A stretch of 64,000 nucleotides of DNA. Origin: Mesobacillus maritimus. GTDB lineage: Bacteria; Bacillota; Bacilli; Bacillales; Cytobacillaceae. The number at the start of each line of letters is the position of its first letter. Positions within the stretch are counted from its first letter, which is position 1. The notes beneath the pieces are model-generated. The model saw nothing but the letters and a program-made list of their open reading frames with translations. It did not search any database and was not told the origin of the DNA. The position numbers and the translations under genes were made by a program. Shown piece by piece: positions 1 through 11,886 of this stretch. Where the stretch lies: assembly GCF_023715205.1 (NCBI RefSeq), contig NZ_JAMBNR010000014.1:97673-161672 (forward strand), written 5' to 3'.

Positions 1-1
1 G

Positions 2-1486
2 TTTGAAATAGAAAAAATAGTTGAAAAACATGGAATCCCTAAAGATATTAATGAACAATTGTTAATGAAAGAATTATTGGAATCAGCCCAAAGAGAGTTA
101 CACGATACGATTCGTTTGCAGCAAGGGATGATATTTAAGTATAAGAATATTAATGAACGATTTATTCATACACAATGTGACGGGGAATTATTATACCGAC
201 TTGGAATGATTCCTTCTCAAGTTATAGGAAAAGAATTAGCTGATTTTCTTCCTTATAGAACTGCCCTCGATAAAACTGCCTACTATAAGATGGCATGGGA
301 AGGAGAGGAATTTGTTACATATGAGGAAGAGTTAAATGGAATTAATTATCTTACAACTTTGCGTCCTATTAAAAAAGCTGGAGAAGTAGTACAAGTCATA
401 GGTTCATGTATAGATATAACGAAACGTAAAAAAGCGGAGAAAGCATTACAAGAAAGCGAGGCTAAATATCGGCTGATTTCGGAAAACATGACGGACATAA
501 TCATGTTATTGGATATATTTGGAACGATACAGTATGCATCACCTTCCCTTGGAAAAGTAATGGGTAACCCATTAGAATCCTATATAGGTAAAAGTTCGTT
601 TGATTTAATACATCCTGATGACAAGCAAAGCGTAATAATGGGATTTAAAAAAGTACTAAACACTATGAATCCATTAAGGCTGGAAGCTCGTTTTGTGAAC
701 ATTGTTGGGAAATCGTTATTATTTGAAGGACTAGGTACCCCAGTCCTTGGAGAAAATGGCGATCCTGAACATTTTATAGTAGTGGGGAGAGACATTACTG
801 AAAAAAGGGAAATGGAAGAACAACTCTCAAAATCAGAGAAATTATCAGTTGTGGGTCAACTTGCTGCAGGTGTTGCACATGAAATCAGAAACCCTATAAC
901 TTCCATAAAAGGATTTATTAAGCTTTTAGAGGAAGGAATCATGAAGAAAGAATTTTTCGAAGTAATTTCCAAAGATTTTAAACAAGTTGAGGAAATTCTT
1001 GAAGAATTTATTAATCTTGCCAAACCAAAAGAAATTCAATTAAAAAAGGTTAATATTAAAAATATACTTAAAGAAGTTGTGACATTAATAAAACCAGAAG
1101 CAAATTTGAAAAGCGTAGAAATTTTCCAAGAGTATAAACAAAATCTTCCTCAGATTATGTGTGATTCAAACCAAATAAAACAAGTTTTCCTAAATATAAT
1201 AAAAAATAGCATTGAAGCCATTCCTAAAAATGGGTTTGTAGAAATCCAAGGGAGTATAGAAGGAAAAAATGTCCTGATAAAAATAATCGATAATGGAATA
1301 GGGATAAGTGAGGAGCGAGTTCAGAAATTAGGTGAGCCCTTCTATAGTAATAAAGAAAAAGGTACAGGTTTAGGTTTAATGATATGTTTTAGAATTGTTC
1401 GGGAACATAACGGGTCAATAAAAGTAAATAGTAAAGAAAATGAAGGTACCACGGTTGAAATTCGGTTACCAATAAAAACTTGTTAA
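2..1486 (+). CDS. PAS-domain sensor histidine kinase (5' truncated by window)
   Basis: Cytoplasmic sensor kinase resembling the orphan Bacillus sporulation kinases that feed the Spo0 phosphorelay. The frame is open to the left edge, so the true start lies outside; the TTG at 59 is probably internal. Visible parts in order: a PAS-like segment ending in IGSCIDITKRKK (nt ~390-435), a second PAS (nt ~460-800) ending in VVGRDITEKREME, an H-box with AHEIRNP near nt 875 carrying the phospho-accepting His, an N-box (NIIKNSIEAI), a G1 box (DNGIGI) and a G2 box (GTGLGL). No membrane segment is seen in the visible part. No response regulator follows, which fits an orphan kinase. The assignment as a sporulation kinase is inferred from architecture; another PAS-kinase role is possible. 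Confidence 0.88.
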   Translation, partial: FEIEKIVEKHGIPKDINEQLLMKELLESAQRELHDTIRLQQGMIFKYKNINERFIHTQCDGELLYRLGMIPSQVIGKELADFLPYRTALDKTAYYKMAWEGEEFVTYEEELNGINYLTTLRPIKKAGEVVQVIGSCIDITKRKKAEKALQESEAKYRLISENMTDIIMLLDIFGTIQYASPSLGKVMGNPLESYIGKSSFDLIHPDDKQSVIMGFKKVLNTMNPLRLEARFVNIVGKSLLFEGLGTPVLGENGDPEHFIVVGRDITEKREMEEQLSKSEKLSVVGQLAAGVAHEIRNPITSIKGFIKLLEEGIMKKEFFEVISKDFKQVEEILEEFINLAKPKEIQLKKVNIKNILKEVVTLIKPEANLKSVEIFQEYKQNLPQIMCDSNQIKQVFLNIIKNSIEAIPKNGFVEIQGSIEGKNVLIKIIDNGIGISEERVQKLGEPFYSNKEKGTGLGLMICFRIVREHNGSIKVNSKENEGTTVEIRLPIKTC

Positions 1487-1644
1487 AAGGAAGAAACCTG
1501 ATGAATTAAACCATATTATAGCTAGATAGGAAAAGAATATGCAAGAAGGTAATGCAACGCCATTAAAAACAAACAGAAAAACTCCCAATGTGCTTATTCG
1601 TTTGTTATGAAATTAATTTGCCCTTTTAACAGTTATCTAAACTC

Positions 1645-1673
1645 AATCCCCATCTTACATACAGGTGGGGATT
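1645..1673 (+). terminator. Hairpin after the sensor kinase gene
   Basis: Arms AATCCCCATC and GGTGGGGATT form about 10 pairs (one G-U) around a 9-nt loop. Only a weak T-rich tail follows, so it could be a terminator or just an RNA hairpin. It lies in the 331-bp gap between the kinase and the germination operon; nothing else is apparent in that gap. Confidence 0.45.
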
Positions 1674-1817
1674 ATTTGCCGTTTACCATCAAACAGTTAA
1701 ATAAAAAGCCTTTTTCAGAAAATGCGGATTCTATCCACATTTTTAGCTGAACAAAATCAAACCAGTATAATTCATCTCACTTCTGGAAAACTATACCACG
1801 AGAGGAGATGACTGGTC

Positions 1818-3377
1818 ATGAAATTACTTCTAAACTTAAGAAAAAGAAAAAAATTTAAGCTATCAGAAATGCTTGATTCTTTTTCTAATGAAGAACCAGA
1901 TAAATTAATTAGTTCAGACCTTTCAGCCAATGAACGATTTTTGCGAGACATTTTTCATCAATGTTCTGATGTTGTGTTTCGTGTTGTACCTATAAACGAT
2001 AAAACAAGATTACTTTTTGTCTATATTGATGGTTTATGTGACACAAAACCTCTCGATGAGATGGTGTTATGTCCTGTTAGGGCATCTGAAAAAAAATGTG
2101 AAGTATTTATATTTGAAGAATTTGTTGCAAATCAGCTTCGAGCGGTTGCTCAGATAAAATCAACCAAGAATGTAAATGAATTAATTAATGGGATATTAAC
2201 GGCAAATGTCGCCGTTCTTGTCGAGGGAGAAACAACTGCTTTACTTGCAGATTTAAAAGGTTTTGAAAAACGGTCAATTGAAGAGCCTTCCTCCGAAACC
2301 GTCATACGTGGTCCAAGAGACGGGTTTACAGAAACATTACGTGTGAATACAAGCTTAATCCGTAGACGAATTAGGAGCTCTAGATTGAAGATAGAGTCAT
2401 TTACAATTGGTAAACTTTCAAAAACAGATGTAGCAATTATATATATTGAAAACATTGCAAGTGATTCTGTTATTGAGAAAGTACGTAAGAGACTTGAGTC
2501 AATTGAAATTGATGGAGTTATCGAGACTGGTTTTATTGAAGAGTTTGTTGAAGATTTTCCTTTTTCTCCATTTCCGCAAGTTCAAAACACCGAACGCCCT
2601 GATATTGTTTGCGGCAGTTTACTGGAAGGGAAAGTATCCATATTGGTGGACAATACTCCATTTGTTCTAATTGTTCCCATGACCTTTTGGTCGGGGTTGC
2701 AGGCCGCTGAAGACTACTATGAACGGTTTATTTATGTAACCTTTATTCGCTGGATTCGCTATACTTTATTCAATATTTCATTACTGCTTCCCTCTATATA
2801 CGTTGCAGTAACAACTTTTCACCCACAGTTAATTCCAACAAATTTGTTAATAAGTATAGCATCTGCACGAGAGGACGTCCCATTTCCAGTGCTGTTTGAA
2901 GCTTTTATGATGGAGCTGATGTTCGAAGCTTTACGTGAAGCGGGGATACGGCTTCCAAAGTCAATTGGTTCAGCTGTTAGTATTGTAGGAGCCCTTGTTA
3001 TTGGGGAAGCTGCTGTACAGGCTGGTATTATCTCTGCTCCCATGGTTATTGTGGTAGCAGCTACAGGAATAGCATCATTCGCGATACCGCGCTATAATTT
3101 CGGCACTGCATACAGGATCCTTCGCTTTCCTATACTTATCCTAGCAGGACTATTTGGTCTCTATGGAGTTATTCTGGGAATGATTGCCATCCTCATTCAC
3201 CTTGTTCATCTTCAATCCTTTGGGGTTCCCTATTTAAGTCCCATTGCCCCGCAAAATCCAAAATATCTTAAGGATGTTTTGGTCCGAGCACCTAGATGGA
3301 GCATGCATCGTCGACCTATAAGAGTAGCTGGTCAAGATAAAACTCGTATTCCTAAAGGGCGATGGAGGAAAAACTGA
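1818..3377 (+). CDS. GerA-family spore germination protein, A subunit
   Basis: Subunit A of a nutrient germinant receptor of the spore inner membrane. 519 aa, the usual length for the GerA/GerKA family. It has a soluble N-terminal domain of about 280 residues, then several hydrophobic segments from about residue 290 (FIRWIRYTLFNISLLLPSIY, ISIASAREDVPFPVLFEAF, MVIVVAATGIASFAIPRYNF). The family motif REDVPFP is present. RBS GAGGAGATG lies just upstream of the ATG. First gene of an A-C-B operon; the next gene overlaps or begins about 20 nt after the stop, depending on its start. Gene order A-C-B is that of gerK rather than gerA, but which paralogue this is cannot be fixed from sequence alone. 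Expected to be expressed in the forespore; no clear sigma-G promoter was recognised. Confidence 0.93.
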   Translation: MKLLLNLRKRKKFKLSEMLDSFSNEEPDKLISSDLSANERFLRDIFHQCSDVVFRVVPINDKTRLLFVYIDGLCDTKPLDEMVLCPVRASEKKCEVFIFEEFVANQLRAVAQIKSTKNVNELINGILTANVAVLVEGETTALLADLKGFEKRSIEEPSSETVIRGPRDGFTETLRVNTSLIRRRIRSSRLKIESFTIGKLSKTDVAIIYIENIASDSVIEKVRKRLESIEIDGVIETGFIEEFVEDFPFSPFPQVQNTERPDIVCGSLLEGKVSILVDNTPFVLIVPMTFWSGLQAAEDYYERFIYVTFIRWIRYTLFNISLLLPSIYVAVTTFHPQLIPTNLLISIASAREDVPFPVLFEAFMMELMFEALREAGIRLPKSIGSAVSIVGALVIGEAAVQAGIISAPMVIVVAATGIASFAIPRYNFGTAYRILRFPILILAGLFGLYGVILGMIAILIHLVHLQSFGVPYLSPIAPQNPKYLKDVLVRAPRWSMHRRPIRVAGQDKTRIPKGRWRKN

Positions 3378-3397
3378 AGGAAGGAATGAATGATGAG

Positions 3398-4576
3398 ATG
3401 ATCAAAAGACTAAAAATATGTCTTATTCTACTAGTTTGTATGTTTTTAACTACCGGATGCTGGGATGAAAGAGAAATAAATGATCGGGCCATCATATTGG
3501 GGTGGGGTTTCGACCAAAATGAAGAAGGAGATTATATTGGCAGTGCTCAGATTGTTGTTCCAGGGGAAGTTGGTGAGAGAAGTAGTGGTCAAGGCAAAGG
3601 ATATATAGTTGAAACTGCTACAGGGAAAAGTCTTTTGGATGTAACTCAGAATTTGCAAAGAAAGCTCTCAAGGGAAGTTTTTCTAAGTCATCAGAAGGTC
3701 ATAGTAATAGGGGAACGCTTAGCCAGAAATGGGATATCGAACATCCTTGATGTATACAGTCGAGAACCTGAACTTCCCATACGAACGAACTTTTTTGTTT
3801 TAAAAAACGGTGAAGCATTTGATTTTCTGGAGGTACCTTATAAGATGGAAGACATGCCTTCAACTGCTGCACTGAAAATGTTCCAAAGTACAGCAGGACC
3901 AGAAAGCACTACGTTTAAGGATTTTTTGGAAGGTGCGAGTTCAGAGGGAATTAGTCCTACAGTACCGATTCTTGAAATTATTAATTCTAAAAAGGAGAAA
4001 GAAAAGGATACCGAGACCTTCCGGCTTGGGGGGAGAGCTATTTTCAATCAGGATCTTGAGTTGGTTGGATTTTTATCCTATCGAGAGTCAGTTGATAGAT
4101 TGTGGATTATTAACAAGTTAAATACTCATAAATTAACCACAAATTTATTAGGGGAAGAAGGAAATGTAGGTATAATGGGTATGAATTTTAAAAGTAAAAT
4201 CCAACCCATTATACAAAATGATCAAGTGGAATTTCATATAACGCTTTCCGGAACAGGGGTGGTTCGTGAAAATAATACAGCATTAGATCTAAAGCAGCCA
4301 AAGAACCTTCAAATAATAGAACGTACATTTAATAAGAATTTACAAGATCATATGATAAGTACCATTACAAAAGTTCAAAAAGAATATAAAACAGATATTT
4401 TGGGTTTTGGACAATCCATTCATAAGAAATACCCTCGAAAATGGAAAATTTGGAAAAAGGATTGGAGTAAGAAATTCTCGGATGCAGATATTACAGTTAA
4501 AGTGGATATAAATATTGAGCGAACTGGGGTAACTGGTTCTCCATTACATTTGAAAGAAAGTGAGATCCAGAAATGA
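3398..4576 (+). CDS. Ger(x)C-family germination lipoprotein, C subunit
   Basis: Lipoprotein subunit of the germinant receptor, anchored to the outer face of the spore inner membrane. The lipoprotein signal MIKRLKICLILLVCMFLTTG precedes the lipobox Cys, followed by WDEREINDRAIILGWGFD, the classic GerC opening. About 392 aa from this start. An in-frame ATG at 3362 overlaps gerA and would add a charged pre-sequence; I prefer 3398 because it starts directly before the basic n-region, with GGAAGG 13 nt upstream (a long spacing). The 3' end overlaps the B-subunit start by ATGA. The C-terminal region carries the conserved KKDWSKKFSDADITVKV-type stretch of the family. Confidence 0.9.
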   Translation: MIKRLKICLILLVCMFLTTGCWDEREINDRAIILGWGFDQNEEGDYIGSAQIVVPGEVGERSSGQGKGYIVETATGKSLLDVTQNLQRKLSREVFLSHQKVIVIGERLARNGISNILDVYSREPELPIRTNFFVLKNGEAFDFLEVPYKMEDMPSTAALKMFQSTAGPESTTFKDFLEGASSEGISPTVPILEIINSKKEKEKDTETFRLGGRAIFNQDLELVGFLSYRESVDRLWIINKLNTHKLTTNLLGEEGNVGIMGMNFKSKIQPIIQNDQVEFHITLSGTGVVRENNTALDLKQPKNLQIIERTFNKNLQDHMISTITKVQKEYKTDILGFGQSIHKKYPRKWKIWKKDWSKKFSDADITVKVDINIERTGVTGSPLHLKESEIQK

Positions 4577-5670
4577 AAATTTCCAAGTACCAAATATTTT
4601 GGATCATTGCATCTCTAGAAATTGGAATGGTTTTGTTACTGACACAATCCCCTGCTATCGAGGAAGCAAAGCAGGACGCTTGGATCTCATTTGTTATTGC
4701 TGGGTTTGCAGGAATAGGAATCACCTTTGCTGCAGGAAAACTAAGTCTTCTCTATCCTAACAAAACATTCATTCAGTATAGTCAAAGCATATTAGGGAAA
4801 TGGTTAGGGAGAATAATAGTGATTCCATATTTTATCCATTGGCTTTCTGTGATTGGAGTTATTTTTCGTCAATCATCAGAAATAATCCAAATGACTTTAT
4901 TTACACAAACCCCAATATTTATTTTAATTGTACTTTTATTACTTTTAGTCATTTATGTGAATTATATAGGGGGGATTGAAAGCATTGGGCGGTGTAGTGA
5001 AATCATGGGCCCGTTGATATTATTAATGGTTATTATTACTTTGGTCCTTAATTTTAATAATTTAGAATGGGATAAGATTCTGCCCGTTTATACTGACTCA
5101 GGATTAAAATCTATTTTAAAAGGAGGTTTAACGCCTGTATCGTTTTATGGTGAGTCGGTTTTAATAATGATGCTACTCTCTTTTACAGAAGAACCGAAAA
5201 AAGGAGTAACTTGTGCTATATGGGGTGTAGGAGTTGTTGCTCTTTTAGTGACTATTTCAACTCTAGAAATTCTAATGGTATTTGGAGCAAATTTGTCTTC
5301 AAGACTATGGTACCCATTTTTTGAGATGGCGAGATACATATCGCTTATGCGGTTTATACAAAATTTGGAAATAATTGTGACTGTTATATGGATCTTCAGT
5401 ATATTTATAAAATTGTCCATTTATCTATTCGTATCTAGTTATGGGATAGCTCAATGGTTAAATATAAAGAATTGGCGAAAAGTTATTTGGTTTGTAGCAA
5501 TAGCTTCAATAGTACTTTCTTTGATTTATCCTAATAATAACGTAGCGTCTGTTTCTTATCTTGAACAATATTGGCTTCCATTTGTTCTCCCTGTAAATAT
5601 GATACTGATTCCCTTGCTCCTTTGGGGGATTGGGGTTATTCGTAAAAATTCAAAACAGATTGATAAGTAA
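4573..5670 (+). CDS. GerB-family germination protein, B subunit (APC-type transporter fold)
   Basis: Integral membrane subunit thought to bind the germinant; 365 aa with about ten hydrophobic segments, the normal GerAB/GerKB size. It starts KISKYQIFWIIASLEIG, typical for the family, and contains LYPNKTFIQYSQ and VNYIGGIESIGRCSEIMGPL in the usual positions. Translationally coupled to the C subunit through an ATGA overlap (4573-4576). Last gene of the operon; a hairpin terminator follows about 16 nt downstream. No fourth, small D subunit is present. Confidence 0.92.
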   Translation: MKISKYQIFWIIASLEIGMVLLLTQSPAIEEAKQDAWISFVIAGFAGIGITFAAGKLSLLYPNKTFIQYSQSILGKWLGRIIVIPYFIHWLSVIGVIFRQSSEIIQMTLFTQTPIFILIVLLLLLVIYVNYIGGIESIGRCSEIMGPLILLMVIITLVLNFNNLEWDKILPVYTDSGLKSILKGGLTPVSFYGESVLIMMLLSFTEEPKKGVTCAIWGVGVVALLVTISTLEILMVFGANLSSRLWYPFFEMARYISLMRFIQNLEIIVTVIWIFSIFIKLSIYLFVSSYGIAQWLNIKNWRKVIWFVAIASIVLSLIYPNNNVASVSYLEQYWLPFVLPVNMILIPLLLWGIGVIRKNSKQIDK

Positions 5671-5685
5671 TCATACAGCAAGTGT

Positions 5686-5728
5686 AAAATAGGCTCCATC
5701 TTATAAAGAGATGGGACCTATTTTATCC
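5686..5728 (+). terminator. Terminator of the germination operon
   Basis: Outer arms AAAATAGG and CCTATTTT pair perfectly; the inner part TCCATCT/AGATGGGA pairs with a bulge. A T-rich tail follows. It lies 16 nt after the B-subunit stop. Confidence 0.75.
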
Positions 5729-5730
5729 TT

Positions 5731-6172
5731 ACTTATAAATCCACGGCCAGGAGACTCTTTAAGACCTTAACTTTTAAACTAAGGCTTTCTTCTCTTTTTC
5801 TCCCTCATAATGAAAAGCCAATGCTCTTCTGTCCTTATCCGCTACCCAAGCTAACTTTTCTTTAATTTTGTGAAGAAACTAAAATAAAATTCCATGGTTG
5901 CTAAAACCCTAATGAGGGTACATGATGAGCAGCATTTAGTATTTTATGTATTGTATTTTCTGGGGTAGGACAAAAAACTCCGAATGTCTTTTCTATGAAA
6001 AATAACCTAATATCCTTCTTATTCTTCCTTAGAAATCATATTTTCTCTTTCTTGTAAAAAATTAAAATGTTATTGTTAATTCATATATTAACAATAAAAA
6101 CTATTGCTATCCGTCTCTTAATCAAATGTTTTTATTTTTTTATTGCTCCTTTTATTTTACTTAAAACTCATG
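5731..6172. other. AT-rich gap before the thiC leader
   Basis: No coding frame, RNA gene or repeat recognised. At its right end TATACT (6173-6178) may be the -10 element of the thiC transcript; no convincing -35 partner was found. Confidence 0.4.
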
Positions 6173-6198
6173 TATACTAAAATCAAACTAAATAGAAA

Positions 6199-6298
6199 TA
6201 ACTAGGGGAGTCCAATAAGTTGGGCTGAGAGAGAAACACGTTAAAGTTTCTTGACCCTTTGGACCTGATCTAGATCATACTAGCGTGGGGAAGTTAGA
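6199..6298 (+). promoter_or_regulatory. TPP (thiamine pyrophosphate) riboswitch
   Basis: THI-box aptamer. Seen directly: GGGGAGTCC near the 5' end, the conserved GGGCTGAGAG (6222-6231), the hallmark ACCTGATCTAGATCATACTAGCGTGGGGA-type 3' half (ACCTGAT at 6263; TAGCGTGGGGAAGTTA to 6297). It is followed at once by a strong terminator hairpin and then by thiC, so control is most likely ligand-induced transcription termination: high TPP stops thiC expression. Confidence 0.96.
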
Positions 6299-6322
6299 AA
6301 ATTTGAATAAACTTCTACATAC

Positions 6323-6358
6323 TAAGCCGGTCCATGCTTTTTGGATTCGGCTTTTTTA
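6323..6358 (+). terminator. Riboswitch expression-platform terminator
   Basis: AAGCCG pairs with CGGCTT, extended by GTCCA/TGGAT, and a run of T follows. It lies 25 nt after the TPP aptamer and 77 nt before thiC, the expected place for an attenuator. Confidence 0.85.
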
Positions 6359-6414
6359 TTTAATTCATTTCTATAAGTCCTCTTATATTGTCTAGAACTC
6401 GTCCTTTAATTTAA

Positions 6415-8220
<1,806 letters not shown>

Positions 8221-8317
8221 CCTGCTGTAGGAGGTTTACGTTGGTGTTTCAAATAATTGTATAGAAATGTTATTTTATATAAATTCCATTAAAGGACTAG
8301 TTTAATTGAAGATAAAG

Positions 8318-8366
8318 AAACCTTGCCTCTTTAAAAGAGATAGTATTAGGGGTAAGGTTTTTTTTA
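8318..8366 (+). terminator. thiC terminator
   Basis: AAACCTTGCC pairs with GGTAAGGTTT (one G-U) followed by eight T. Located 98 nt after the thiC stop. Confidence 0.8.
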
Positions 8367-8471
8367 GCTTTATTAGATTTCTACTGCTAATAGAATAAAA
8401 CATTTACTTTATTCACTTGATACATGTTCATAATATTGATTTCCTTGATCCCTCTAAATAGTAACTTATGC

Positions 8472-9022
8472 CCTTCATGATAGAAATCATGTTGCTGTAA
8501 TAGTTCGCACTTCAGAGAAGATAAAAATAAATAGTGAAAATTAAAAATTATTCAAGGGAATGTTTTAATAAAAATGATTAGTGCGTGCAATGAGTGGGAT
8601 TGTTGTAGTTAAGTGCACTAAATACTGATGGTACAACCTCTTTAACAGAAAGTATGCCACTTATTATCGAAGCGCTGGGTAACGAAGATATGAAACGAAT
8701 AATAACAATAGGAACTGCGGGTATTCTGCAAAGTAGAATCACGCCAAAATTTTTCGTTATCAATCAGTAATCAAAGCAGAAGTCAACCCGTCCAGCGAAA
8801 GGACATCATAAGGTTTATGATCTGCTTAAACAATCAACCTGAATGGACCATTATATGTCCAACGTATTTAACTGATGGACAAAGGTAAGGTAAATACCAC
8901 GTAGAAAGTGATCTTTTGTCAGTAGATGGAGTTAAAATAAATGTATCAGATTTAGGACAATTTACTTTTAAACAGATAAAATCAAGTATTATATAAAACC
9001 ACGAGTAGGTATCGCCTACTAA
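8472..9022 (+). pseudogene. Decayed NAD(P)-binding oxidoreductase (YwnB/NmrA-like)
   Basis: No intact gene, but consecutive fragments in different frames read like one short-chain NAD(P)-binding protein. They are RNHVAVIVRTSEKIKINSEN, then VSALNTDGTTSLTESMPLII and EALGNEDMKRIITIGTAGIL (nt ~8610-8740), then NQPEWTIICPTYLTDGQR, then VDGVKINVSDLGQFTFKQI and a closing VGIAY stop at 9022. In YwnB-type proteins these blocks occur in this order (VRxPEK, SALG, KRxITIGTAGI, WTIxCPTYL, VGIAY). The N-terminal Rossmann GATG motif is missing and there are at least three frame breaks, so the gene is dead. It ends 67 nt before the group II intron. Confidence 0.8.
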
Positions 9023-9784
9023 TAATATTCTCTTGCATTATTACTTGCTGTCAAAAGGTTAAATTTATAGTTTGTGAAAAATTGTACTGTGCGAAACGTT
9101 TCCTTATAAGTGCCGAAGCACGAAATAGGAGGATTGCCGAAAGGCAACTACAACTGATTTACTGAAATTCGGAATGAAAGCCGTCATGTTGAGCTGAAAC
9201 GAATTGTCTGATACTCCTGCATGCACAGAACGGTAGTAGCCCGACGTGTATGAAGCCAGGTGAAGTCGGCTGAAATGTGCCTAAGTTCTTAAACGGGATA
9301 TGGTGCCTGATAGGTCGGGATGCTACAAAATATCTATGGTGAGAATGTCCAACTGGACTGACGAACTTGCGAATGTACGGGTCTAGAAATTAATACGCTC
9401 GAAAGACGTATGCTGTAAATGCAGTGTCAAACACCGAAAAGTACGATTAGTACATAGGAACCTCGGAATATCTAACTAATGAGGATATAGAATTGACAGG
9501 CTTAAAGTAAGCACCTACGGATATATGTTAAAGCTAGGTTAATCTGAACGTTGTAAGTAAGAAACATCCACTAACGACTACTATCGGGATGGTGTCTATA
9601 AGATATGTAAATATCGAAGTGGCTTTATTCTTATGAAAGTAGGGACGTAGTACCGTTGAAGCGAGTAATGATCGTGGAGGGATGGTCCCAAGTCTTTTTC
9701 TTTGAAACTAAGTCACTTAAATGAAACTCACAGGGTCGAGTAAGATGATGGGACTTTCCTCAAGGAAGGAGAAACAATCCATCG

Positions 9785-11580
9785 GTGAGTACAGCTTTAC
9801 GACATGCAGAATATTATGGCATGCAAGACATATTTGATGACCTTTATGAGCGAAGTAAAAACAATGCCACAAAAGGTTCAAGGCTATATGAACATATCAT
9901 ATAGACAATATCTTATTAGCCTTTCGGAATATTAAAGCGAACACAGGCTCAAAAACAGCTGGAACTGATGGAATCACGATTGGCCAATACAAGATTGAAA
10001 ACGCTGATGAATTTATTGAAGAAATTCGAAAAACCTTAAGGAATTACAAACCTCAAACGGTACGAAGGGTTGAGATACCCAAAACAAATGGAAAGAAACG
10101 TCCGTTAGGCATCCCAACTATGAGAGATAGACTAATTCAACAGATGTTCAAACAAGTATTAGAGCCAATTTGTGAAGCTAAATTTTACAAACATTCATAC
10201 GGGTTTAGACCAAACAGGTCAACTCATCATGTAATGGCGAGATGTCAGTTCTTAGTCAATAATGTGAAGTTGCATCATGTAGTAGACATTGATATACAAG
10301 GTTTCTTTGACAACGTGAGCCATTCAAGGTTAATTAAACAAATGTACAGTATAGGCATACGGGACAAGAGAGTCTTAACGATTGTCTCGAAAATGCTAAA
10401 AGCACCAATAAAAGGCATAGGTGTTCCAACCATAGGAACTCCGCAAGGAGGAATCCTATCACCTCTTTTATCAAACATTGTTTTAAATGATTTAGACTGG
10501 TGGATAGCCAATCAATGGGAATGCTTAAAAACAAAGCATACTTATGCAACCAATAGTAGGACTAGAGCGTTAAGGAAAACGAACCTGAAACAAATGTATA
10601 TCGTTAGATATGCCGACGACTTTAAAATCTTCACAAATTCTCATGAATCAGCCAGTAAAATATTTCATGCCACCAAAGAATACCTGAAAAATCAACTCAA
10701 CCTTGATATATCTTCCGAGAAATCAACGATTACCAATCTAAGAAAGAGAAAATCCGATTTTCTAGGCTTTTCTCTCAAAGCAGTATCCAAGCGTAATAAA
10801 TATGTTGCCAATACGCACATTATGGATAAGAAGAAGATTAATATATTTGAAAAACTTAGAAATTTAATCGGTGAAATTCAAAATAAACCAACCCCAAAAA
10901 CGGTCTTGGATTATAACGCTTATATTCTTGGAATTAAAAATTACTTTAAGGTCGCTACTCATGTCAATATAGACCTTGGAAAAATAGCCTATCATCTTAC
11001 GAAAATCATGTACAATCGTCTTAAATCAATTGGGAAGTATGGAAAACCGATTAATCCATCCGAATCATACAAGAGACTTCATAAGAATAATTTTAAAACA
11101 TATAAAATTGCTGGTTTGTATTTATTTCCCTTAGGAGATATTCAAACAAGCAACGCTATGAACTTCAGTCAGGATATATGTGACTATACAAAAGAGGGAA
11201 GGTTTAAACTTCATCAAAATCTTAGGGCTGACATTGCCATAGAAATAAACAGGATGTTACAAATACCTTACGGTAAAGACAAACTGGATTTTGTAGATAA
11301 CAAAATATCAAGGTACTCTATGCAACTGGGCAAATGTGCAGTAACAGGGGTATTTTTGACATCCGATAAGCTGCACTGTCACCATAAGTTACCCCGACAT
11401 ATGGGCGGAACCGATGAATTTAGCAATCTTGTAATTGTGCACGAAGGTGTACATAGGTTAATCCATGCCACTAATGAAAAGACGATTGAACGATATAGGA
11501 ACATTCTTCAATTAGATGGAAAACAATTGAAGAAGCTAAACCAATACCGTAAGGTTTGTAATTTAATTGCTTTAGTCTAA
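9785..11580 (+). pseudogene. ltrA: Group II intron reverse transcriptase/maturase (LtrA-like) with N-terminal frameshift
   Basis: Intron-encoded protein for splicing and retromobility. The N-terminus starts at GTG 9785 (VSTALRHAEYYG) and reads to a stop at 9902. The rest is in the next frame, open from 9892 and continuing to 11580; an internal ATG at 10120 gives 486 aa. A net one-base loss near 9890-9900 would explain this. Motifs: TAGTDGIT, RPLGIPTMRDR, YGFRPNRSTHH, DIQGFFDNVSH, GTPQGGILSPLLSN, the catalytic YADD (nt 10609-10620), a maturase region and a C-terminal HNH endonuclease (CAVTG, CHHKLPRHMGGTDEFSNL). All catalytic RT residues remain, but without the RT0 region the protein is probably inactive unless the shift is bypassed or is a sequencing error. 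Confidence 0.85.
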
Positions 11581-11594
11581 AAGAATAAGATGGA

Positions 11595-11677
11595 ACGCCT
11601 AATGCGGTGAAAATCGCACGTTGGGTGTGGAGCAGGGGAAAAGAAGGCGATTACATCAAGTTCTTACCTATTGCTAT
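11595..11677 (+). other. Group II intron domains V and VI
   Basis: Domain V is 34 nt (11595-11628), the canonical size: ACGCCTAA pairs with TTGGGTGT including G-U pairs, and the distal stem is capped by GAAA. Domain VI follows: AGCAGGGG (11631-11638) pairs with CCTATTGCT (11667-11675) leaving A11670 bulged as the lariat branch point. This arrangement fixes the 3' splice site at 11677. Confidence 0.85.
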
Positions 11678-11686
11678 TAAACTAAA

Positions 11687-11764
11687 GGGGCAAGAGTTGA
11701 AGAATGGAGCTGTCATTTTGGCAGCTTTTCTTATTGTACGAACGTGCAGGTTTGTTCAATAAGA
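11687..11764 (+). repeat. Dispersed hairpin repeat, copy A
   Basis: Starts GGGGCAAGAGTTGAAGAATG, has the stem AGCTGTCA/TGGCAGCT with loop TTT and a T tail, and ends in ACGAACGTGCAGGTTTGTT. Same layout as the copies at 16204, 18318, 22016, 25654, 27808 and 30352. The group II intron ends only 9 nt upstream. Confidence 0.8.
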
Positions 11765-11886
11765 AATCACAAAAGGAAGAGCATTTACGATAAAATAAGA
11801 TTTGGCGTATTCATGTCTAATAAAAAAGTAATGCCAAAAATTGAGAAGATGTACACGACAAAAATACTAATAGTTGGAGGTTAGGA

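Larger units (their letters stand above)
9089..11677 (+). mobile_element. Group II intron with a frameshifted maturase ORF
   Basis: The 5' end is GTGCGAAACG (group II consensus GUGYG). A long structured non-coding part (domains I-IV) runs to about 9780, then comes the reverse transcriptase/maturase ORF, then domain V and domain VI. The 3' end is placed at AT 11677, seven nucleotides after the bulged branch-point A at 11670. Total 2589 nt. It sits in intergenic DNA: the left flank is a dead gene and the right flank is a copy of the dispersed hairpin repeat. Boundaries are inferred from conserved motifs, not from an empty-site comparison. Confidence 0.88.
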
